This document shows positions 1 through 11,042 of a stretch of 64,000 nucleotides of DNA, one piece after another (within the stretch, counting starts at the first letter, position 1; each line of letters starts with the position of its first letter). The stretch comes from Agapetus fuscipes (lineage: Eukaryota; Arthropoda; Insecta; Trichoptera; Glossosomatidae). The stretch is taken from contig OX637333.1 of the NCBI GenBank assembly GCA_951799405.1, positions 18,103,960-18,167,959 on the forward strand, read 5' to 3'. The position numbers and the translations under genes were made by a program. A model generated the notes under the pieces. It was not told where the DNA came from. It ran no database searches and was given only the letters and a program-made list of their open reading frames with translations.

Positions 1-840
1 CATCTAATTCAGGGATTCGAGAGCTGTAAACGGATTGAAAATATTCTGAAAACCTTTCACACACTGATTGAGGATCTGTAGTAATAAGGTCTTCATCCAT
101 CAGTGTAGGGATTGAGTTACCATCTTTCCTAAATGATGTAACATATTTCCAAAATTCCCTAGAATCACTTCCGATCCCGGACTGAATTTTATCAAGGTAG
201 GACCTCCGAGCACTCTTAATATCAGTTTTGAGCTGCGCGCGCTTTTTTGAGAATTCACCATAATTATAAGTAGTGCGGTTTTTATAATATTTCTCATGAA
301 GTCGCTGCTTGCATTTGATATTGTTTATAATATCACGAGTAAACCAAGCTGGGTACGTCCTACCTTGATAATTAGTTCTCTTTTTAGGTGCACAGAGACA
401 AATAATCTTAAATAAAACATTATAAAAATATTCCAGTGCACAGTCAGGATTTACAAAATTATACAAGTCATTAAAATCAAAATTACTTAAAATATCATTA
501 ACTCTAATTACATCCAAGTATTTATAATTAATATTTTTGTCAGAGGACGGCCACCTTTGTATGTATGAGTGCAATGCATTGCTGCTCTCACCGACACATA
601 CATCAGCGTCCCTAGCTCGTACCTGTGTGCGTGCACAGCGCAGAGGCGTACCTCGGACCTTTGCCGTAATTGAGAGTGTGGGGTGGTAGCTGTTCTCAGT
701 TACCAACGGCTCCAAACATCGATCCACTGCACACGACATCCTCTCATTCGTCATTACGAAATCTAGGATGCCGGCGTGGCCGTTTGGAATAGTGTTAGAT
801 TGGGTGAAGAGGTTGCTTTCAAGGAAGCAGGAATATGTTA
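1..840 (-). mobile_element. 5'-truncated jockey/CR1-like LINE, endonuclease to RT linker (runs off window)
   Basis: Read on the minus strand, one frame is open without a stop for about 278 codons from roughly 840 down to base 1. It has no start ATG at its head and a TAA lies just upstream near 845, as expected for a LINE truncated at its 5' end. The peptide shows the end of an AP endonuclease domain (GILDFVMTNE, then SYHPTLSI at the usual S-D-H site, here SYH), then the linker to the reverse transcriptase (PAWFTRDI, EFWKYVTSFRK, FSEYFQSVY). The RT proper lies beyond the window. No frameshift or nonsense codon is visible, so the copy is fairly young. The clade (jockey or CR1) is inferred from motif style only. 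Confidence 0.75.
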
Positions 841-2087
841 TTAATTAAGTTATGAATTATGTTTTTTTAAATATTATAATAATATCAAAAAATGTATATA
901 ATTTGCAGAAGCAAACATTTTGCAAGTTTGTCATGACAACCTTACGGGAACTTTGTTATAAAGCTCCTGCAAGCTTGTTGCTGGGAAACTAGAAAGTGTG
1001 ATTCAAACATGCCTCAAGTGTATATACTTGCCATGGTGAACTTGCAGCAAGCCTTCACTTTTGACACATCAAACTTGTTGCAAGTCAGATTCAAGTTTAA
1101 AATACTATCTGGGGATCAACTCAACTCAACTAAGCTACACATATAGTGTAACTTCTTACCGCATGGTATTTTACCTTGGTTGGAAAATACTCCACTCGAG
1201 TGGAGGTACATAAAATATAAAAAAAAATGTTCAAACTTGCTTCTGGTCAGGCAAAATAGGTTGGTGTGGTGCATTTCTCTCCTCAAATCTGTTTTAGAGG
1301 AAGGATGTTCAAAGTTAAAAATTATCGATATTTTTTTTTTCATAAATAAGAATTAATCCATTTTAGCTTATCACCCCTGAGTACGCCCCTGATCATTGGG
1401 ACGTGTGCGCACGCGAATTCACGCACACACTTACAAATTCCGTAAAAGCAGTTGTTTTTTCAACGGCAGATGTCGAATCTACCAAGTACTAGGTATGGTA
1501 GATACCATTTGTTCGATTATGGCAACATATCGCATCTTTATGCCCCACCACCGCGCCTCACAAGATTCCTAAGGACATAATTTAAAAATATGGGAGTTAT
1601 TTGAAATACACTTTCAAATTATCGAAAAATACCACAGATTTAAATGAGCCATCTACTTCTTTTGCTCCGCCAAATGATATTTTGGAGGATTCAGATGAAG
1701 ACTTTGACGTTTGATTACTTTTTGGTATTTTCTGTTAAATTTTGTTAGTTTATTTTTTTGTTGATAGCAAGGTAAATAATTATGTTTTAAATTTTGAATC
1801 TGTTTAATTTTGATTTGTTTTGGTTAATAGCTACTAAATGATTCTAAACGGAAAATTTGTTAATTTTTGTTTGTAAAATAAGTAACTAATATTTTTAATT
1901 TTTGAACCTAATTTTGAAAAAAAATATTGTGATTCAAACTAAAAATAAATACATAATTGAAATCATTAGTCCAGGTGTTTTTTTAGCCTTTTTTACACCA
2001 ACTCTTTTTGTGCTCCTTTTAGCCCGATCTAGCCCTTTTTAGCTTCTTTAATTCAAACTAAGGTGGCAACCCGCAACACTGCTTCCA
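841..2087. other. AT-rich intergenic stretch with small repeat pieces
   Basis: No gene is visible. A 45-base piece of the S2 SINE tail, in minus orientation, lies at 1120-1164 (AGCTACACATATAGTGTAAC). The stretch 1245-1290 resembles 48350-48395 (GGTTGGTG with CAGGCA nearby), so it is probably another old repeat. The rest is simple AT-rich sequence. Confidence 0.5.
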
Positions 2088-2508
2088 CTTCTCGCTAGGG
2101 ATGGGCAAATGGGGAAAAAATATCGATATATATCGAATCGATATTTTTAAACACTTTCGAAATATATCGAGGAAAAAATATCGATATTTCGATATATCGA
2201 TGGAAAAAAATATCGGTCGCTGACGGGTAAGGCCTCAAATTTTCGTAATTTTTGGCCAAAAAGTCTGTCGACGGGGGGAGAGAGATTTGCGATTTGCTAC
2301 GTAAAAATGTGGGCTTCCAAACACAGCCACCTATACAGTGTTGGGAGCAAAGTCACATTGGAAAAAATATCGTTTTTGATTCTTGAAAAAAAATATCGAG
2401 ATATCGATTAATCGATATTTCTAATATCGAGAGAAATATAGATATTTTTCAAAAAAAATATCGTTACTTTTGATATATCGATATATTTCGCCCATCCCTA
2501 CTTCTCGC
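2088..2508. mobile_element. hAT-type MITE with 8-bp target site duplication
   Basis: A 405-bp element (2096-2500) begins TAGGGATGGGC and ends with its inverted form GCCCATCCCTA. It is flanked on both sides by the identical 8-bp CTTCTCGC (2088-2095 and 2501-2508). Eight-base duplications are the hallmark of hAT insertions. The interior is a dense run of ATCGAT/ATATCGATAT palindromes and has no coding capacity, so it is a non-autonomous derivative. Confidence 0.85.
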
Positions 2509-2557
2509 ACATGTTTTGTAACTGTCAAAGTGTGCTGTCAGATTTGTTCTCGTCGTG

Positions 2558-2596
2558 ACCGGTGTGAAGACAGCCTGACAGGTGCCAGCCTGACAG
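2558..2596 (+). repeat. Left 39-bp terminal inverted repeat
   Basis: It matches 13880-13918 base for base after reverse complementing. Outside it the flanks (CGTCGTG on the left, AAATCACA on the right) are not duplicated. Confidence 0.8.
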
Positions 2597-2874
2597 TTGG
2601 GGAAAATTGAATTTCCCCACATAATAAAAATAATTCTAAAAACTGAATTAAAAAGTAATTGAAGTACAAATTAAAGAAATTAAATAATGTAAACAAATAA
2701 AACATACGTAAAACAACTGAAATATATTAAAAAATTGACCAAATACCCAGGTTCTCGATAGTAAATGCACTTTTTACGGGATGGAATTTTGTGCAAAAAC
2801 AAAAACATAAACCCTATATTTTTATATTTTTTTATGATAACTAAGTAAATAATAAAGCCCATAAAGCAATAATT

Positions 2875-5800
2875 TTTTTGTGTCTTTTTCCGAGAACAAA
2901 AAAAAAAAAAATTTCCTCACGTGCATTTTCATACAAATTTCAATGTACACGCGCTCACGCATGTTACGAGATCTGCAATACCAACACGCTATTTTTTATT
3001 TTTTTGATGACAGCTAAGTATATAATAAAGCATTACAAGTCAAAAAATTTGGTGATTTTTTTGCAAGTGATGTGAAAAAAAAACAACATTTTCAAACACA
3101 TTTTTACAATTTTTAATATTTTTAGGCTGGAAGATTGTGAGAGAACGAACTCATAGACACCCCTTTTTTTTCTTCCAATATGATAGCTAAGTACATAATG
3201 AAGCAATTAAAGCCATAAAAAAAATGTGTCTTTTCCCTAGGGATGAGAAAAAAAAAATCTTTCAAATTTTCATACTGTACAGTTTTCCATACTTTGGGCT
3301 GGAAGATTGTGAGAGAACGAACTCATAGACACCCCTTTTTTTTCTTCCAATATGATAGCTAAGTATATAATGAAGCAATTAAAGCAATAAAAAAAATGTG
3401 TCTTTTCGCTAGTGATGTAAAAAAAAAAAACTTTCAAACTTTCATATTTTACAAATTTTCATACTTTGGGCTGGAAGATTGTGAGAGAACGAACTCATAG
3501 ACACCCCTTTTTTTTCTTCCAATATGATAGCTAAGTATATAATGAAGCAATAAAAGCAATAAAAAAAAATTGTCTTTTCGCTAGGGATGAGAAAAAAAAA
3601 ATCTTTCAAATTTTCATACTTTGCAAATTTTCATACTTTGGGCTGGAAGATTGTGAGAGAACGAACTCATAGACACCCCTTTTTTTTCTTCCAATATGAT
3701 AGCTAAGTATATAATGAAGCAATTAAAGCAATAAAAAAAATGTGTCTTTTCGCTAGTGATGTAAAAAAAAAAACTTTCAAACTTTCATATTTTACAAATT
3801 TTCATACTTTGGGCTGGAAGATTGTGAGAGAACGAACTCATAGACACCGCTTTTTTTTCTTCCAATATGAAAGCTAAGTACATAATGAAGCAATTAAAGC
3901 AATAAAAAAAATGTGTCTTTTCGCTAGGGATGAGAAAAAAAAAATCTTTTAAATTTTCATACTGTACAGTTTTTCATACTTTGGGCTGGAAGATTGTGAG
4001 AGAACGAACTCATAGACACCCCTTTTTTTTCTTCCAATATGATAGCTCAGTATATAATGAAGCAATTTAAGCAATAAAAAAAATGTGTCTTTTCGCTAGG
4101 GATGAGAAAAAAAAAATCTTTCAAATTTTCATACTTTGCAAATTTTCATACTTTGGGCTGGAAGATTGTGAGAGAATGAACTCATAGACACCCCTTTTTT
4201 TTCTTCCAATATGATAGCTAAGTATATAATGAAGCAATTAAAGCAATAAAAAAAATGTGTCTTTTCGCTAGGGATGAGAAAAAAAAAATCTTTCAAATTT
4301 TCATACTTTGCAAATTTTCATACTTTGGGCTGGAAGATTGTGAGAGAACGAACTCATAGACACCCCTTTTTTTTCTTCCAATATGATAGCTATGTACATA
4401 ATGAAGCAATTAAAGCAATAAAAAAAATGTGTCTTTTCGCTAGGGATGAGAAAAAAAAATCTTTCAAACTTTCATACTTTACAAATTTTCATACTTTGGG
4501 CTGGAAGATTGTGAGAGAACGAACTCATAGACACCCCTTTTTTTCTTCCAATATGATAGCTAAGTATATAATGAAGCAATCAAAGCAATAAAAAAAATGT
4601 GTCTTTTCGCTAGGGATGAGAAAAAAAAAATCTTTCAAACTTTCATACTTTACAAATTTTCATACTTTGGGCTGGAAGATTGTGAGAGAATGAACTCATA
4701 GACACCCCTTTTTTTTCTTCCAATATGATAGCTAAGTATATAATGAAGCAATTAAAGCAATAAAAAAAATGTGTCTTTTCGCTAGGGATGAGAAAAAAAA
4801 AATCTTTCAAATTTTCATACTTTGCAAATTTTCATACTTTGGGCTGGAAGATTGTGAGAGAATGAACTCATAGACACCCCTTTTTTTTCTTCCAATATGA
4901 TAGCTAAGTATATAATGAAGCAATTAAAGCAATAAAAAAAATGTGTCTTTTCGCTAGGGATGAGAAAAAAAAAATCTTTTAAATTTTCATACTGTATAGT
5001 TTTTCATACTTTGGGCTGGAAGATTGTGAGAGAACGAACTCATAGACACCCCTTTTTTTTCTTCCAATATGATAGCTCAGTATATAATGAAGCAATTTAA
5101 GCAATAAAAAAAATGTGTCTTTTCGCTAGGGATGAGAAAAAAAAAATCTTTCAAATTTTCATACTTTGCAAATTTTCATACTTTGGGCTGGAAGATTGTG
5201 AGAGAATGAACTCATAGACACCCCTTTTTTTTCTTCCAATATGATAGCTAAGTATATAATGAAGCAATTAAAGCAATAAAAAAAATGTGTCTTTTCGCTA
5301 GGGATGAGAAAAAAAAAATCTTTCAAATTTTCATACTTTGCAAATTTTCATACTTTGGGCTGGAAGATTGTGAGAGAACGAACTCATAGACACCCCTTAT
5401 TTTCTTCCAATACGATAGCTAAGTATATAATGAAGCAATTTAAGCAATAAAAAAAATGTGTCTTTTCGCTAGGGATGAGAAAAAAAAAACTTTCAAACTT
5501 TCATACTTTACAAATTATCATACTTTGGGCTGGAAGATTGTGAGAGAACGAACTCATAGACACCCCTTTTTTTTCTTCCAATATGATAGCTATGTACATA
5601 ATGAAGCAATTAAAGCAATAAAAAAAATGTGTCTTTTCGCTAGGGATGAGAAAAAAAAATCTTTCAAACTTTCATACTTTACAAATTTTCATACTTTGGG
5701 CTGGAAGATTGTGAGAGAACGAACTCATAGACACCCCTTTTTTTCTACCAATATGATAGCTAAGTATATAATGAAGCAATTAAAGCAATAAAAAAAATGT

Positions 5801-8800
5801 GTCTTTTCGCTAGGGATGAGAAAAAAAAAATCTTTCAAATTTTCATACTTTGCAAATTTTCATACTTTGGGCTGGAAGATTGTGAGAGAACGAACTCATA
5901 GACACCGCTTTTTTTTCTTCCAATATGATAGCTAAGTATATAATGAAGCAATTAAAGCAATAAAAAAAATGTGTCTTTTCGCTAGGGATGAGAAAAAAAA
6001 AATCTTTCAAATTTTCATACTTTGCAAATTTTCATACTTTGGGCTGGAAGATTGTGAGAGAATGAACTCATAGACACCCCTTTTTTTTCTTCCAATATGA
6101 TAGCTAAGTATATAATGAAGCAATTTAAGCAATAAAAAAAATGTGTCTTTTCGCTAGGGATGAGAAAAAAATAATCTTTCAAATTTTCATACTTTGCAAA
6201 TTTTCATACTTTGGGCTGGAAGATTGTGAGAGAACGAACTCATAGACACCCCTTATTTTCTTCCAATACGATAGCTAAGTATATAATGAAGCAATTTAAG
6301 CAATAAAAAAAATGTGTCTTTTCGCTAGGGATGAGAAAAAAAAAATCTTTCAAATTTTCATACTTTGCAAATTTTCATACTTTGGGCTGGAAGATTGTGA
6401 GAGAACGAACTCATAGACACCCCTTTGTTTTCTTCCAATATGATAGCTAAGTATATAATGAAGCAATTAAAGCAATAAAAAAAATGTGTCTTTTCGCTAG
6501 TGATGTAAAAAAAAAAAACTTTCAAACTTTCATATTTTACAAATTTTCATACTTTGGGCTGGAAGATTGTGAGAGAACGAACTCATAGACACCGCTTTTT
6601 TTTCTTCCAATATGAAAGCTTAGTACATAATGAAGCAATTAAAGCAATAAAAAAAATGTGTCTTTTCGCTAGGGATGAGAAAAAAAAAATCTTTTAAATT
6701 TTCATACTGTACAGTTTTTCATACTTTGGGCTGGAAGATTGTGAGAGAACGAACTCATAGACACCCCTTTTTTTTCTTCCAATATGATAGCTAAGTATAT
6801 AATGAATAAATTTAAGCAATAAAAAAAATGTGTCTTTTCGCTAGGGATGTAAAAAAAAAAAACTTTCAAACTTTCATATTTTACAAATTTTCATACTTTG
6901 GGCTGGAAGATTGTGAGAGAACGAACTCATAGACACCGCTTTTTTTTCTTCCAATATGAAAGCTTAGTACATAATGAAGCAATTAAAGCAATAAAAAAAA
7001 TGTGTCTTTTCGCTAGGGATGAGAAAAAAAAAATCTTTTAAATTTTCATACTGTACAGTTTTTCATACTTTGGGCTGGAAGATTGTGAGAGAACGAACTC
7101 ATAGACACCCCTTTTTTTTCTTCCAATATGATAGCTAAGTATATAATGAAGCAATTTAAGCAATAAAAAAAATGTGTCTTTTCGCTAGGGATGAGAAAAA
7201 AATAATCTTTCAAATTTTCATACTTTGCAAATTTTCATACTTTGGGCTGGAAGATTGTGAGAGAACGAACTCATAGACACCCCTTATTTTCTTCCAATAC
7301 TATAGCTAAGTATATAATGAAGCAATTTAAGCAATAAAAAAAATGTGTCTTTTCGCTAGGGATGAGAAAAAAAAAATCTTTCAAATTTTCATACTTTGCA
7401 AATTTTCATACTTTGGGCTGGAAGATTGTGAGAGAATGAACTCATAGACACCCCTTTTTTTTCTTCCAATATGATAGCTAAGTATATAATGAAGCAATTA
7501 AAGCAATAAAAAAAATGTGTCTTTTCGCTAGTGATGTAAAAAAAAAAAACTTTCAAACTTTCATATTTTACAAATTTTCATACTTTGGGCTGGAAGATTG
7601 TGAGAGAACGAACTCATAGACACCGCTTTTTTTTCTTCCAATATGAAAGCTTAGTACATAATGAAGCAATTAAAGCAATAAAAAAAATGTGTCTTTTCGC
7701 TAGGGATGAGAAAAAAAAAATCTTTTAAATTTTCATACTGTACAGTTTTTCATACTTTGGGCTGGAAGATTGTGAGAGAACGAACTCATAGACACCCCTT
7801 TTTTTTCTTCCAATATGATAGCTAAGTATATAATGAAGCAATTTAAGCAATAAAAAAAATGTGTCTTTTCGCTAGGGATGAGAAAAAAAAAATCTTTCAA
7901 ATTTTCATACTTTGCAAATTTTCATACTTTGGGCTGGAAGATTGTGAGAGAATGAACTCATAGACACCCCTTTTTTTTCTTCCAATATGATAGCTTAGTA
8001 TATAATGAAGCAATTAAAGCAATAAAAAAAATGTGTCTTTTCGCTAGGGATGAGAAAAAAAAAATCTTTCAAATTTTCATACTTTGCAAATTTTCATACT
8101 TTGGGCTGGAAGATTGTGAGAGAACGAACTCATAGACACCCCTTATTTTCTTCCAATACGATAGCTAAGTATATAATGAAGCAATTTAAGCAATAAAAAA
8201 AATGTGTCTTTTCGCTAGGGATGAGAAAAAAATAATCTTTCAAATTTTCATACTTTGCAAATTTTCATACTTTGGGCTGGAAGATTGTGAGAGAACGAAC
8301 TCATAGACACCCCTTATTTTCTTCCAATACTATAGCTAAGTATATAATGAAGCAATTTAAGCAATAAAAAAAATGTGTCTTTTCGCTAGGGATGAGAAAA
8401 AAAAAATCTTTTAAATTTTCATACTTTGCAAATTTTCATACTTTGGGCTGGAAGATTGTGAGAGAACGAACTCATAGACACCCCTTTGTTTTCTTCCAAT
8501 ATGATAGCTAAGTATATAATGAAGCAATTAAAGCAATAAAAAAAATGTGTCTTTTCGCTAGTGATGTAAAAAAAAAAAACTTTCAAACTTTCATATTTTA
8601 CAAATTTTCATACTTTGGGCTGGAAGATTGTGAGAGAACGAACTCATAGACACCGCTTTTTTTTCTTCCAATATGAAAGCTTAGTACATAATGAAGCAAT
8701 TAAAGCAATAAAAAAAATGTGTCTTTTCGCTAGGGATGAGAAAAAAAAAATCTTTTAAATTTTCATACTGTACAGTTTTTCATACTTTGGGCTGGAAGAT

Positions 8801-9594
8801 TGTGAGAGAACGAACTCATAGACACCCCTTTTTTTTCTTCCAATATGATAGCTAAGTATATAATGAAGCAATTTAAGCAATAAAAAAAATGTGTCTTTTC
8901 GCTAGGGATGAGAAAAAAAAAATCTTTCAAATTTTCATACTTTGCAAATTTTCATACTTTGGGCTGGAAGATTGTGAGAGAATGAACTCATAGACACCCC
9001 TTTTTTTTCTTCCAATATGATAGCTTAGTATATAATGAAGCAATTAAAGCAATAAAAAAAATGTGTCTTTTCGCTAGGGATGAGAAAAAAAAAATCTTTC
9101 AAATTTTCATACTTTGCAAATTTTCATACTTTGGGCTGGAAGATTGTGAGAGAACGAACTCATAGACACCCCTTATTTTCTTCCAATACGATAGCTAAGT
9201 ATATAATGAAGCAATTTAAGCAATAAAAAAAATGTGTCTTTTCGCTAGGGATGAGAAAAAAATAATCTTTCAAATTTTCATACTTTGCAAATTTTCATAC
9301 TTTGGGCTGGAAGATTGTGAGAGAACGAACTCATAGACACCCCTTTTTTTTCTTCCAATATGATAGCTAAGTATATAATGAAGCAATTAAAGCAATAAAA
9401 AAAATGTGTCTTTTCGCTAGGGATGTGAAAAAAAAAACTTTCAAACTTTCATACTTTACAAATTATCATACTTTGGGCTGGAAGATTGTGAGAGAACGAA
9501 CTCATAGACACCCCTTTTTTTTCTTCCAATATGATAGCTATGTACATAATGAAGCAATTAAAGCAATAAAAAAAATGTGTCTTTTCGCTAGGGA
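2875..9594 (+). repeat. ~172-bp satellite array, left arm (about 38 copies)
   Basis: Tandem units carry the landmark GGGCTGGAAGATTGTGAGAG at 3296, 3468, 3640 and 3811, then onward every 171-172 bases to 9594. The first one or two units (2875-3120) are strongly diverged; later ones are about 95% alike. Variants such as AATAATC recur at 6170, 7201, 8231 and 9261, exactly 1030-1031 bases apart, which shows a six-unit higher-order repeat. Short open frames inside the array are by-products of the repeat. The array stops abruptly against an S2 SINE piece at 9595. Confidence 0.95.
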
Positions 9595-9682
9595 AATAGG
9601 TCCCGAAGCGCCACATGCGACCCCTTCGGGGATAACGCAGGCAAGAAGTTACACTATATGTGTAGCTTAGTTGGGTTTTTTT
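9595..9682 (+). mobile_element. S2 SINE 3' part
   Basis: The sequence AATAGGTCCCGAAGCGCCAC through CTTAGTTG followed by a T-rich TTTGCG tail matches the 3' third of the full S2 copy at 15325-15695 in plus orientation. It directly abuts the last satellite unit. Confidence 0.8.
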
Positions 9683-9840
9683 GCGAGTAAGCCTTGCCGG
9701 TATTTTATTCCGGGGTTTGAAATAAACACCGTAACGGGAAATCATTTCTGACACCCTCGGTGGGATTCGAACCCGAGCTCACGGCATGGAATGCAAGCAC
9801 TCTACCAACTGAGCTATCGACCGGACCAATAGAATCTGCA
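9683..9840 (-). mobile_element. S2 SINE 5' half with tRNA-like head
   Basis: On the minus strand this shows tRNA-like pol III promoter blocks: box A TAGCTCAGTTGGTAGAG and box B GGGTTCGAATCCC. The S2 body follows, down to the ACCGGCAAGG region. It faces the plus-oriented S2 tail at 9595-9682, so the two halves do not form one intact element. Confidence 0.8.
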
Positions 9841-9951
9841 AAAAAAAATTTTTTAAATCTCGTCGGGCATATGTCACAGGTCAATGTGACTAGGGTCCTT
9901 AGAAACCAATATTTTGCAACGCCATTTCTTTCACACACCCGCGGTCACCTG

Positions 9952-10069
9952 TGGAATGTGAAAATTAATCTATTTATTTTTAAATGTTAGGGTGCCGCTC
10001 TTACACCAACCACTTAACTTGAAGGGAGATTTTCCAGCTCCCAAAGATTCTGGTTTTCATTTCCTCTCA
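9952..10069 (-). repeat. Left arm of a ~117-bp inverted repeat (S2-related)
   Basis: The sequence is the near-exact reverse complement of 10815-10931. It resembles the S2 middle section (ACACCAACCACTTAACTTGA, CCAGCTCCC) but with consistent differences, which suggests a diverged subfamily. Confidence 0.8.
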
Positions 10070-10127
10070 AGGTTGAGCAAGTAAATAGATAATGCCTAAC
10101 CTAATACCTATACGCAACGCAACTACG

Positions 10128-10350
10128 CACCTAAGCTACACATAAAGTGTAACTTCTTGCCGCGTTATCCCCGAAGGGGTCGCATGTGGCGAGTTGAACC
10201 TATTTATTTTTGCAGGTAAGGGGGCCGGCCTTATGCCAACCACTTCAGTTGAAGTGGGGGTTTCCCAGCTCCCGAGGGGGCTGTTACTCATTTCTTGTGA
10301 AGGCTGAGTAAACCTTGCCGGTATTTTATTCCGGGGTTTGAAATTTATCA
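10128..10350 (-). mobile_element. S2 SINE body, minus orientation, head missing
   Basis: It runs from the CGCAACTA tail side through AGCTACACATAAAGTGTAAC, GTTATCCCCGAAGGGGTCGC and CCAACCACTTCAGTTGAAGT to the CCGGGGTTTGAAAT box, as in the full copy at 15325-15695. The tRNA-like head is absent. Confidence 0.8.
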
Positions 10351-10508
10351 TTTAAACATTATCCATTGATGTATGAAAACTTAGAAATGTTAAAAACTAG
10401 TCGACTTCTTATAAGAATCTTGCGAGAGTCTCAAGAGAACGATTGATATAAATTATCCAGAAAACCTTATTGAAGAGAAATTGGTAACGATACGATATAA
10501 CGATAACG

Positions 10509-10772
10509 TTCCTTGACTTATATGTTGGTATGAGGCTGACCACCCATACTGTAAAAATGGTTCACTTTGCAATGTCATCCCTGTTCCAAGGTCGGCAAAA
10601 GTTGCAGGGCTTTTGTTCATTTGAGGTTTTGATTTAAGTAATTTGTAAGTACACATTCAGCATTTGTGAGCACGACCTTACACGTGTCTGTTTGTGGGCA
10701 TGCAATTAGATAATGAGTTTTTAATTTAATATATCCTTGCAATTTAGAGTATAGATTATTACAGAGATGTAT
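10509..10772 (+). mobile_element. S1 repeat copy
   Basis: It begins TTCCTTGACTTATATGTTGG and contains GAGGCTGACCACCCATACTG, GTTGCAGGGC and CATGCAATTAGA, ending in an AT-rich TTTAGAGTATAGATTATT. It belongs to the subfamily with GTAAGTACACAT in the middle (also at 43848, 44994 and 58940). Confidence 0.85.
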
Positions 10773-10814
10773 AATCTTAAAAAATGCATTTTTTGTCCTT
10801 TGAAAAAATAGGGG

Positions 10815-10931
10815 TGAGAGGAAATGAAAACCAGAATCTTTGGGAGCTGGAAAATCTCCCTTCAAGTTAAGTGGTTGGTGTAAGAGCGGCACCCTAACAT
10901 TTAAAAATAAATAGATTAATTTTCACATTCC
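10815..10931 (+). repeat. Right arm of the ~117-bp inverted repeat
   Basis: It is the inverted partner of 9952-10069. Together the arms could form a stem enclosing about 745 bases. Confidence 0.8.
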
Positions 10932-10964
10932 AAAATATTATTTTTATTACTTATATATATTTAT

Positions 10965-11042
10965 TTTTACAGATGAGGGGGCCGGCCTCACACCAACCAC
11001 TTTCAGTTGAAGTGGGGGTTTCCCAGCTCCCGGGGGGGCTGG
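10965..11042 (-). mobile_element. S2 SINE middle piece
   Basis: It contains GGGGCCGGCC and CAGTTGAAGTGGGGGTTTCC followed by CCAGCTCCCG, in minus orientation, and runs directly into the first right-arm satellite unit. Confidence 0.8.

Larger units (their letters stand above)
9595..11042. other. Loop between the satellite arms, built of SINE pieces
   Basis: The loop holds, in order: an S2 tail (+, 9595-9682), an S2 head half (-, 9683-9840), a short unique piece, an S2-related arm (9952-10069), an S2 body (-, 10128-10350), an S1 copy (+, 10509-10772), the inverted partner arm (10815-10931) and an S2 middle piece (-, 10965-11042). No host gene or transposase is visible. Confidence 0.7.

Noticed and set aside
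3100..9600. Open frames of 65-111 codons inside the 172-bp satellite as possible repeat proteins
   Set aside because: They arise from the repeat period and A/T runs, are broken by indels in most units, and show no protein features.
9756..9830. Functional tRNA gene on the minus strand
   Set aside because: Box A and box B are good, but the sequence continues into a SINE body and the same head recurs at 15598-15668 within a SINE with target duplication.
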